Of a stretch of DNA of 39,196 bases, positions 33,879 through 39,196 are shown one piece after another. Origin of the DNA: Sporosarcina luteola. Lineage in GTDB: Bacteria; Bacillota; Bacilli; Bacillales_A; Planococcaceae. The translations under genes and the position numbers were made by a program. The stretch spans positions 1 through 39,196 of the forward strand of contig NZ_BJYL01000049.1 in NCBI RefSeq assembly GCF_007991495.1, given 5' to 3'. Below the pieces are notes generated by a model. That model made no database searches, was not told the DNA's origin, and saw only the letters and a program-made list of their open reading frames with translations. How positions within the stretch are numbered: the first letter of the stretch is position 1; each line of letters starts with the position of its first letter.

Positions 33879-34988
33879 TCATTTCATCAAGTCAACAACA
33901 ATATCATCCAGTTGAAACTCTTCTCTACCCTTTCCTTCTTTCGTTGGAATAGCGATAGTCTTCGTTTCTCCGTCCGCCGTAATTTCGACGCCGCCATGAT
34001 TCTCAGACGTATATTCAACTAATCTAACTGTAGGCGTAATGATAAGCTTTGTAGCGTCAGGGTCCAGTTTTTTAAACGTCTGGCTCCAATGCATATGATT
34101 TTCGATGCCGAAGCCGCCGTTTCCATCGCCAGCGTAATAGTTGCCCAAGTCATCTTTGATTTCGATTTCAACATCAACACCATGCCATTTATCGAGTATT
34201 TCCTTAGAGACTAATTGGTCATAATACACGATAAACGACATCGGTGTAACTGTAATTTTATCAATGGTTACATTCACTCCATTTTGTTCTTTCCCTTGAT
34301 CAACGAGCTGAACTTCATTATCCGACGCTTGCAAGGAAAGAGAGAAGTTCCAATTCCCTTTTACTTTTTCTTCTGTGCCGTCAATTGAAATGCTATCCAC
34401 TTTCCATTTCACTTTCACATTATCCAGATCCTTCTCGTCCAATCTGCTGCCCGTAATCATTCCGACGTATTGGTTTTCACCCACTTTGGAAATCTGGTCG
34501 CTTCCCGAACCGCCACTCGTTTCTTTAATATCCAAGTAGCCACCGATGTGCGGTTGTTCACCCAAATCCTGCTCGCTTTCGATTGAATAAGTCAATAAAA
34601 CGGTTTTCCCATCGTAAATCGCATCATTGATTGTGATTTTAACGCCGTTGCTTTCTTTCGTCATATTCACCGTACTTGAATATTCCTGATAATTATCGTA
34701 GATTCCTGTTCTCCCATTGTCCAGAAATCTGAAAATATCACCGATAACAGGCACATTCCCCGCATAAGCCGGAAAGGCAATGCCAATTGCGGAAACTGAT
34801 AAACCACCTATCACAACAGCCGCAGCGGCCTTCATTTTCCAACCATGTCTTTTCCTCTTTTTACGTAGTGCCATTTTCACTTCCTTTTTCACTTTTGCTG
34901 TATCAAATTCGCTGATTTCCATTTCCTGAACTTCAATTTCATCAAGATCCATTTCATTTAACAGTTGATAAATATCTTTTTCCTTCAT
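33879..34988 (-). CDS. DUF4179 protein, probable anti-sigma factor
   Basis: A 369-residue single-pass protein. A cytoplasmic N terminus (1-50: EKDIYQLLNEMDLDEIEVQE, acidic then basic RKKRKRHGWK) could hold the sigma factor. A membrane helix spans about 52-76 (AAAAVVIGGLSVSAIGIAFP), and the outside part starts with the DUF4179 domain (VNMTKESNGVKITINDAIYD). Such proteins are usually encoded right after an ECF sigma factor. The gene overlaps the sigma gene by 4 bp (ATGA), so the two are translationally coupled and the anti-sigma role is inferred from that. The stimulus is unknown. Confidence 0.82.
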   Translation of the reverse strand: MKEKDIYQLLNEMDLDEIEVQEMEISEFDTAKVKKEVKMALRKKRKRHGWKMKAAAAVVIGGLSVSAIGIAFPAYAGNVPVIGDIFRFLDNGRTGIYDNYQEYSSTVNMTKESNGVKITINDAIYDGKTVLLTYSIESEQDLGEQPHIGGYLDIKETSGGSGSDQISKVGENQYVGMITGSRLDEKDLDNVKVKWKVDSISIDGTEEKVKGNWNFSLSLQASDNEVQLVDQGKEQNGVNVTIDKITVTPMSFIVYYDQLVSKEILDKWHGVDVEIEIKDDLGNYYAGDGNGGFGIENHMHWSQTFKKLDPDATKLIITPTVRLVEYTSENHGGVEITADGETKTIAIPTKEGKGREEFQLDDIVVDLMK

Positions 34989-35551
34989 AATACATAACCC
35001 CCTGCGTTCAAATTCTTTGCTTCATTAAACAGTTTCTTTTTTCCTCTGAACACACGATTATCAATCGCCGTTATGCTTAGACCGGTTTTGCAGGAAATTT
35101 CCGCTGTCTTGTAACCTAAAAAGTATTTCATCAAAAAAATATCCCGATCCAGCGACTCCAGTTGGTTGATCAGCTTGATCAATTCCGTTTGATCTTCCGC
35201 TCTAATCAATTCCTCCTCCACCGACATTTCAGTATTCATGTCCGGATATGCAGAGGAAACCTCCATTCGCTTCGCTGCTCTGCGGTAATAATCAATTGAT
35301 TTGTACTTCGCAATCGCGCAAATCCATTTCCGGAAATCGGTCGATTCCCCGCTGAATTTGTCCGCATTGTCCCAAATAGACAGGAAAATATCGTTGACGC
35401 ACTCATCCACTAGCCCTTCATTTCCAAGTGGAGAAAGCACTTTGTGCGTGATGCCTTTTATCAATGGCAAATAACTATCGATGATAAATTCCAATGCGTC
35501 TTCTTTCTGTTTCTGCAACCGTCGTATAAAATTTTCACTAGTAGATTTCAT
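34985..35551 (-). CDS. ECF-type RNA polymerase sigma factor
   Basis: A 188-residue extracytoplasmic-function sigma factor. Region 2 is at about 15-90 (LVDECVNDIFLSIWDNADKF, then FRKWICAIAKYKSIDYYRRA, the -10 recognition helix). Region 4 is at about 125-180 (DRDIFLMKYFLGYKTAEISC, then KTGLSITAIDNRVFRGKKKL, the -35 recognition HTH). ATG 35551 is 8 nt after AAGGGG; TTG 35557 is too close to it. It is co-transcribed with the DUF4179 gene. A perfect palindrome lies 21 bp upstream of its start. Confidence 0.92.
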   Translation of the reverse strand: MKSTSENFIRRLQKQKEDALEFIIDSYLPLIKGITHKVLSPLGNEGLVDECVNDIFLSIWDNADKFSGESTDFRKWICAIAKYKSIDYYRRAAKRMEVSSAYPDMNTEMSVEEELIRAEDQTELIKLINQLESLDRDIFLMKYFLGYKTAEISCKTGLSITAIDNRVFRGKKKLFNEAKNLNAGGYVL

Positions 35552-35571
35552 TTTCAATTCCCCTTACATTT

Positions 35572-35587
35572 TGTAAAAGCTTTTACA
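35572..35587. promoter_or_regulatory. Perfect 16-bp palindrome before the ECF sigma gene
   Basis: TGTAAAAGCTTTTACA lies 21-36 bp upstream of ATG 35551, directly before the RBS. It lacks the CG centre of a cre site. Likely an operator or a short RNA hairpin at the 5' end; the binding protein is unknown. Confidence 0.5.
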
Positions 35588-35653
35588 TCCTATACAACGA
35601 TCCAAAAAAATTAATCTCTCTATGTACACTACTTTTTTCTAGTTTACCTAAAA

Positions 35654-35685
35654 AAATCGATTCCCCGCGACGTGGGAATCGATTT
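35654..35685. terminator. Terminator of the CatE-like gene
   Basis: AAATCGATTCCC-CGCGACGT-GGGAATCGATTT with A-rich left flank, giving a T-run on the minus strand (AAAAAAA at 35650-35656). Confidence 0.85.
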
Positions 35686-35709
35686 CTTTATTTCATTTAT
35701 AGTTTTATA

Positions 35710-36558
35710 TCATCTGTGAACACGCAAAATAATTTCATTCCCGGATGGGTCTTCTGTCACGAAGTGATCTACTTTTGACTTCACAGTTGTGCCCAGTCCT
35801 TCAATCTTAGCAATTGCAGCAGCCATCGTTGCATCTTCAGGAAATACAAGCGTGTATGCGCCAAGTCCGGCACTTTCTTCAGACGGACGGGGTGCCCCTG
35901 CCCCATTCCATGTATTCAATCCCAGATGGTGGTGATAATTCCCTGTCGACATGAACAAAGCTTGCGGATAATGGGTGGCGATCTCAAATCCTAACGCTTC
36001 ATAAAATACTTGCGTCTCTGGAAGGTTTGCCACGTGGAGATGGACATGTCCCATTACTGTTCCTTCCGGCAGGCCATCCCATTCTTCATTTCCACTTGCG
36101 TCAACAATTGCTCTTGCGTCAAGCGGGTCGGTGCTCATTGCGACAAAATTATTTTGCCATTTCCAAGCTTCCGGTTCACGGTCCCGGTAAATTTCTATTC
36201 CGTTTCCATCAGGATCCGACAAGTATAGCGCTTCGCTCACGAGGTGATCTGAAGCACCTAGACGTACTTCGTTTCTTGAAAAATGTTTGATTGCTTTACC
36301 GAGATCGGCGCGTGTCGGCAATAAAAGCGCGAAGTGATAAAGCCCCGTGCGTCTTGGCTCTTTTGGAAGGATATGCTCCGGTTGTTCGAGGACAAGCAAT
36401 GGATTTTTGCCATCCGCCGTCAACACAACCCGGTTATAAGTCTTTACCAATATGCCAAATCCAATGATTTGCGTATAGAAGTTCGTCATTTTGTCGAGAT
36501 CTGTCACTTTTAGGTGGACTTCCCCCGTATATATATGTGGCGGTTGATGAAATTTCAT
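35710..36558 (-). CDS. catE: Catechol-2,3-dioxygenase / VOC ring-cleavage protein (CatE-like)
   Basis: A 282-residue protein of two VOC (glyoxalase/bleomycin/dioxygenase) modules, about 10-130 and 165-280. Metal ligands expected for extradiol dioxygenases are visible: GEVHLKVTDLDKM (H15), HFALLLPTRADL, then GHVHLHVANLPE, HHHLGLNTWNG and the glutamate in PSGNEIILRVH. It would cleave catechol-like compounds with Fe(II). The divergent HxlR gene encodes a Cys7 regulator and an inverted repeat lies between, as with CatE and CatR of B. subtilis, where the system detoxifies catechol and quinones. A good RBS (AGGAGG) precedes the ATG. Confidence 0.87.
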   Translation of the reverse strand: MKFHQPPHIYTGEVHLKVTDLDKMTNFYTQIIGFGILVKTYNRVVLTADGKNPLLVLEQPEHILPKEPRRTGLYHFALLLPTRADLGKAIKHFSRNEVRLGASDHLVSEALYLSDPDGNGIEIYRDREPEAWKWQNNFVAMSTDPLDARAIVDASGNEEWDGLPEGTVMGHVHLHVANLPETQVFYEALGFEIATHYPQALFMSTGNYHHHLGLNTWNGAGAPRPSEESAGLGAYTLVFPEDATMAAAIAKIEGLGTTVKSKVDHFVTEDPSGNEIILRVHR

Positions 36559-36576
36559 AATTTATTCCTCCTGGTA

Positions 36577-36607
36577 AGTTACTTACTTTATGTAACTAAC
36601 TTTATAT
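36577..36607. promoter_or_regulatory. CatR/YodB-type operator region
   Basis: AGTTAC-N9-GTAACT (36577-36597) is an inverted repeat. A direct repeat, GTTACTTACTTTATGT then GTAACTAACTTTATAT (start to start 14 bp), covers the same region. It lies between the divergent catE-like and HxlR genes, next to the extended -10 TGCTATACT of the latter. Confidence 0.65.
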
Positions 36608-36661
36608 GCTATACTATGTTTTGTCAACAGACATTGATTTTACTTGAAAGGATTTTGGCAT

Positions 36662-36979
36662 ATGAATGAATTCGAGCTTTGCCCGCGCTTTGAAAAAGCT
36701 GTTTCCATCTTGAGCCAACGATGGACCGCTTTGATTTTATATCAGCTCATGTCTGGCCCACAGCGTTTTTGCACGATGACCGAGAAATTAGGCGTGAGCG
36801 GAAAAATATTGACGGAACGGCTGAAAGATTTGGAGCAGCGAGGGTTTGTTGTACGAGAGGTGTACCCCGAGACACCGGTGCGTATTGAATATTCATTGAC
36901 AGAGATGGGAATGTCCTTAACGCCGATTATGAAAGAGATTGAAGAGTGGTCGAAGGAATGGATTGCTTTGGAAGAATAG
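36662..36979 (+). CDS. catR: HxlR/DUF24-family redox regulator (CatR-like)
   Basis: A 105-residue winged-helix regulator of the HxlR (DUF24) family. Cys7 in the motif ELCPRFEKAVSILSQRW is the single conserved cysteine, which in YodB and CatR is modified by quinones, diamide or catechol and releases DNA. The HTH is RFCTMTEKLGVSGKILTERL and the wing RGFVVREVYPETPVRIEYSL. ATG 36662 has AAAGGA 9 nt upstream; ATG 36644 lies before the RBS. It is divergent from the CatE-like gene and probably represses both. Confidence 0.88.
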   Translation: MNEFELCPRFEKAVSILSQRWTALILYQLMSGPQRFCTMTEKLGVSGKILTERLKDLEQRGFVVREVYPETPVRIEYSLTEMGMSLTPIMKEIEEWSKEWIALEE

Positions 36980-37008
36980 GGTAAGTGCGGGTAGAAAGAG
37001 GCCTTGAT

Positions 37009-37072
37009 TGAATCGCGGGTGACTTCGCTTGGGACGCAGAACCACTCGCTTTGGATGTGTATAGTCTATTTC
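37009..37072. repeat. Intergenic 21-bp tandem array 5 (short, degenerate)
   Basis: Three units start at 37009 (TGAATCGCGGGTGACTTCGC), 37030 (TGGGACGCAGAACCACTCGC) and 37052 (TGGATGTGTATAGTC). Spacing is 21 and 22 bp. It lies between the convergent HxlR and L,D-transpeptidase genes, just before their terminator. Confidence 0.65.
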
Positions 37073-37079
37073 ACCCGCC

Positions 37080-37112
37080 AAAAGCCGGTTGCAACTTATG
37101 CAACCGGCTTTT
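37080..37112. terminator. Bidirectional terminator, HxlR gene / L,D-transpeptidase gene
   Basis: AAAAGCCGGTTGC-AACTTAT-GCAACCGGCTTTT, perfect stem, reaching the stop codon of the minus-strand gene. Confidence 0.92.
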
Positions 37113-37443
37113 ATCTATGAATTTTCACCGTTGTACCAAGTAGTACAAGTGAGGACAGCTCCAGGACATCTTTGTTATACATCCGGATGCAGCCGTGCGA
37201 CACGTTTTTCCCGATAGATGAAGGGTTATTTGTCCCATGGATTCCATAATGAGGTTTGGATAACCCCATCCAGAATGCGCCGAATGGACCGCCTGGGTTC
37301 AGCTGTTTATTGATGATTATAAATATCCCCTGTGGTGTTGCGGTCACCATCTTCCCTACGGCAATTGGATATCTTTTCAGCAATTTCTTTCCTTCATACA
37401 GTTTTAACTCGTGCTTTCCGATGGAGATGTCAATCCAACGCAT
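37111..37443 (-). CDS. Minimal L,D-transpeptidase (YkuD domain only)
   Basis: A 110-residue protein that is just a YkuD catalytic domain. The active-site signature [20 protein letters not shown] is intact (His, then Cys in SHGCIRM). The start [19 protein letters not shown] is the typical first strand pair. The family cross-links peptidoglycan at meso-diaminopimelate or attaches proteins. There is no signal peptide, no LysM domain and no membrane helix in this reading or in the sequence upstream of the ATG, so how it would reach the wall is unclear. AAAGGCGGGAAG precedes ATG 37443. Arrays 5 and 6 lie on either side of it. Confidence 0.85.
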   Translation of the reverse strand: MRWIDISIGKHELKLYEGKKLLKRYPIAVGKMVTATPQGIFIIINKQLNPGGPFGAFWMGLSKPHYGIHGTNNPSSIGKNVSHGCIRMYNKDVLELSSLVLLGTTVKIHR

Positions 37444-37505
37444 CGTCTTCCCGCCTTTATCAAAAGAAATGTTCTTATAGGATACGGGATGGAAACCAGA
37501 TGCCT

Positions 37506-37672
37506 TGGGCGTGGGAGAGCTTCCATTGGACGCGGGAGAGAAGTTTTGGACGTTCTGATGCTTACTTTGGACGTCAGAGAATCCCCTTTGGACGCGGAAC
37601 GGCTTGCTTTAGACCAATGTGTTCCTACTTTGGACGCGAGACGGTTTGCTTTGGACACGCCCAAACTTTCAT
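37506..37672. repeat. Intergenic 21-bp tandem array 6 (TTTGGACGCG core)
   Basis: Eight units start at 37506, 37527, 37547, 37568, 37589, 37610, 37631 and 37652 (spacings 21,20,21,21,21,21,21). The core is TTTGGACGCGGAA, with diverged members TGGGCGTGGG, TGGACGTTCT, TAGACCAATG and TGGACACGCC. The second halves end GCTT or TACTT. It fills the gap between the kinase stop and the L,D-transpeptidase promoter region. Confidence 0.9.
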
Positions 37673-37674
37673 TC

Positions 37675-38196
37675 TCATTTACCCTTTAAATAGGTTGATA
37701 AAAACCCTTCAATTTGTGCCGATGATTTCAGGTGATGGACAGTCTTCCCTTCATTCGCATACCGCTGCATCCGCTCAAGCATTTTCTTCTTTCGGCGACT
37801 GTACGTTGTTACGATGAATTTAACGAATGCCCAATCGATTTTTTCTGGGCAGCCTTGCGTCAGGTCTTCGCGGGTTTTTCCATGATACTGAATTCGTCTT
37901 TTTATGACGCGATACAAACAAACACACATTGGTAGTTCCAAGTAAATAACCGTGTCGGCAAGAGGTTCCCGAATTTCGATTGTGGATGTGTAATTGCCTT
38001 CGATTATCCATTGATCCTTTTTAACAATTTTCCGTTGGGCAGCGGAAAATTCCTCGGAGGGCGCTTCGACCCAACCGGGTTTCCAATACAATCGATCAAG
38101 GTGGGTGACCTGGATTCCGGTCAACTTCCCTAACTCGCGTGAAAACGACGACTTTCCGACTCCTGCTGAAACACCAATTACCATAACTCGTTTCAT
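37675..38196 (-). CDS. P-loop kinase-like protein (adenylate-kinase/FlaR-like)
   Basis: A 173-residue P-loop NTPase. Walker A is GVSAGVGKSS near 8-17 of the chosen reading (MKRVMVIGVSAGVGKSSFSR). THLDRLYWKPGWVEAPSEEF and QWIIEGNYTSTIEIREPLAD follow. These are typical of the topology-modulation (FlaR) and adenylate-kinase-like proteins of Bacilli, whose substrate is unknown. ATG 38196 overlaps the stop of the upstream nucleotidyltransferase-like gene as ATGA, with GAGGTG ahead, so the pair is translationally coupled. An upstream in-frame start at 38226 would overlap the neighbour further and has no RBS. Confidence 0.83.
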   Translation of the reverse strand: MKRVMVIGVSAGVGKSSFSRELGKLTGIQVTHLDRLYWKPGWVEAPSEEFSAAQRKIVKKDQWIIEGNYTSTIEIREPLADTVIYLELPMCVCLYRVIKRRIQYHGKTREDLTQGCPEKIDWAFVKFIVTTYSRRKKKMLERMQRYANEGKTVHHLKSSAQIEGFLSTYLKGK

Positions 38197-38765
38197 ACCG
38201 TCACACCTCGCAACTCGGAAATCCACGGATGGCCAGGCACATGAATTTTAAGCGCATTACAAAGCCAACGCTGATCTTCATCACCTAGCAGGTCCTTTAC
38301 AGTATGGAAATCGGCATGGTCCTTCTCTCGCGGATTTTTCGCTTTGTATAGAAGGACTACCACAGGATGCAAGTAGGGAATCCCTTCATCGGTGATTAGA
38401 AATAATTTAGAACTAGGGAATGTAATTGTCGAATCCCGTCTAAAAACCCACAAATCATTTTTGACTTCATTCAACAACACTTCCATATGCTCTCCTCTTT
38501 TGTCGTTGCCGTGCAATTCATGGATTGGCAGCTCTAGCGTCTCTGACTTCCACTCAACTAGTTTGCCCTTCACCGCTTTTTGAAAGGACCAGTCAATCAA
38601 TTCATTTTTCAACCTATGTTGACCTTTCCGAAGAACGGCTATTTCAATGTCCGAATGATCCCGTGTTTCATTCCCCACAAAAAGATCAATCGCCCAACCG
38701 CCCGCAATTCCCCAAGGTCGATCATAGCTATTCATCCAAGCCGCCACTTTTTGACACGCCTCCAT
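38193..38765 (-). CDS. Nucleotidyltransferase-like protein (aminoglycoside/lincosamide type)
   Basis: A 190-residue protein. Its N-terminal half resembles minimal nucleotidyltransferases of the ANT(2'')/LinA type: WGIAGGWAIDLFVGNETRDH, then SDIEIAVLRKGQ, where GG.A.D and HSDIEI replace the usual GGWAxD/RxHxDxD. LYKAKNPREKDHADF near 145 matches the C-terminal helix of that group. Activity against a drug is not implied; many homologues are of unknown function. ATG 38765 is 7 nt after GAGGGGGA; ATG 38771 is too close. It is first of two coupled genes. Confidence 0.75.
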   Translation of the reverse strand: MEACQKVAAWMNSYDRPWGIAGGWAIDLFVGNETRDHSDIEIAVLRKGQHRLKNELIDWSFQKAVKGKLVEWKSETLELPIHELHGNDKRGEHMEVLLNEVKNDLWVFRRDSTITFPSSKLFLITDEGIPYLHPVVVLLYKAKNPREKDHADFHTVKDLLGDEDQRWLCNALKIHVPGHPWISELRGVTV

Positions 38766-38976
38766 GACCATTCCCCCTCTACGCGAAAAAAAGACGACTT
38801 TGTCACTCCGCTGTACTCATTCTATTATCTTATCTGAAGAATTCTGTTTCTTCAAACACTACTTATGGTTTTCCCGAAAATTGAAAACGGGATCTAATTT
38901 ACAAAGCGGATAGAATCGAAGAAATAGGGCATCTTAACATTGCTTCAAAAATTACAGTGAGGAAGGTGACATTTTT

Positions 38977-39111
38977 ATGAAGAAAATGGCGGTAGCGGCG
39001 TTAGGCATTGGAGCAGCATTTCTGATGCGAAATAAAAATGCTCGCGACAAACTGATGAAACAGTTTGAATCTCTCGCAGAACCATTCACCTCAAAAAATG
39101 GCTCATCTTGA
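38977..39111 (+). CDS. Small 44-aa basic/hydrophobic protein
   Basis: A short gene at the right end. MKKMAVAALGIGAAFLMRNK is a short hydrophobic start, then NARDKLMKQFESLAEPF and SKNGSS. GGAAGGTGAC lies 5 nt before the ATG, and a good terminator follows. It vaguely resembles small YrzQ/DUF3918-like proteins of Bacillales, but I cannot confirm the family. Codon use is ordinary for the window. Confidence 0.65.
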   Translation: MKKMAVAALGIGAAFLMRNKNARDKLMKQFESLAEPFTSKNGSS

Positions 39112-39142
39112 TTCGTAAGAAGTGACCTACTCACGGAAAAAT

Positions 39143-39170
39143 CGGCATCCAACACGGGTGCCGTTTTTTT
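39143..39170 (+). terminator. Terminator after the 44-aa gene
   Basis: CGGCATCC-AACAC-GGGTGCCG followed by seven T. Confidence 0.9.
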
Positions 39171-39196
39171 GTAAGTAGCAGAAGCATGAATAAATG

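Noticed and set aside
37332..37817. Long open readings through array 6 (161 aa and 92 aa, plus strand)
   Set aside because: They combine the antisense of the L,D-transpeptidase and kinase genes with the repeat array, and lack an RBS.

Overview
The window (about 39 kb, moderate GC, strong GGAGG-type ribosome binding sites, frequent TTG/GTG starts) looks like the chromosome of a low-GC Gram-positive of the Bacillales, most probably a Sporosarcina-like member of the Planococcaceae. The inference rests on gene content (OpuD-type BCCT carrier, preQ1-I and SAM-I riboswitches, CstR/CstB, PucR-type regulator, CatE/CatR pair, DUF2512, DUF2187, DUF4179), not on a marker gene. I see no rRNA or tRNA gene, no intact insertion sequence, no prophage and no CRISPR array.

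Layout. 1-300: intergenic tandem repeat. 301-3130: YhgE/Pip membrane protein (-) and, divergently, a preQ1 riboswitch with queT (+). 3180-5660: DUF2512 protein (-), a small HTH protein (+) and a BCCT glycine-betaine/choline carrier (+). 5713-8483: promoter, SAM-I riboswitch, metY and hom (-), with a hairpin-rich repeat element between the two genes. 8530-9412: a PlsY-like acyltransferase with a repeat-filled leader. 9465-15709: an amino-acid catabolic unit (class III aminotransferase, CoA-acylating semialdehyde dehydrogenase, PucR-type activator, APC permease with a perfect cre-like site), consistent with beta-alanine or GABA use. 15777-16475: rhodanese and CstR persulfide sensor. 16732-22866: DUF2187 protein, YeiH/LysR pair, YhhN protein, PepT, DMT exporter, DUF4184 protein. 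23000-25729: SsuABC/TauABC-type importer. 26078-27903: rhodanese plus CstB-type persulfide dioxygenase-rhodanese. 28031-30811: CoA-transferase, FhuF-like iron-sulfur protein, small membrane protein, CHY zinc finger. 30875-35551: DUF2207 protein, AI-2E-family protein, DUF4179 protein with its ECF sigma factor. 35710-36979: CatE-like dioxygenase and divergent HxlR/CatR regulator. 37111-39111: L,D-transpeptidase, P-loop kinase, nucleotidyltransferase-like protein and an unannotated 44-aa gene.

Two systems stand out. First, a CstR persulfide-stress regulon: CstR (C31/C60, no copper-binding His) lies about 10 kb from the CstB operon, and the same palindrome of type ATACC-N6-GGTAT sits in the -35/-10 spacer of three promoters (cstR, rhodanese, cstB). 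With the SAM-regulated metY-hom operon, the YeiH/LysR pair and the Ssu-like importer, much of the window concerns sulfur.

Second, and the strongest candidate for something undescribed: six separate intergenic arrays with six different core motifs all keep a strict 21-bp period (20-22). Two clearly alternate as 42-bp dimers. None lies in a recognisable gene, and their function is unknown.
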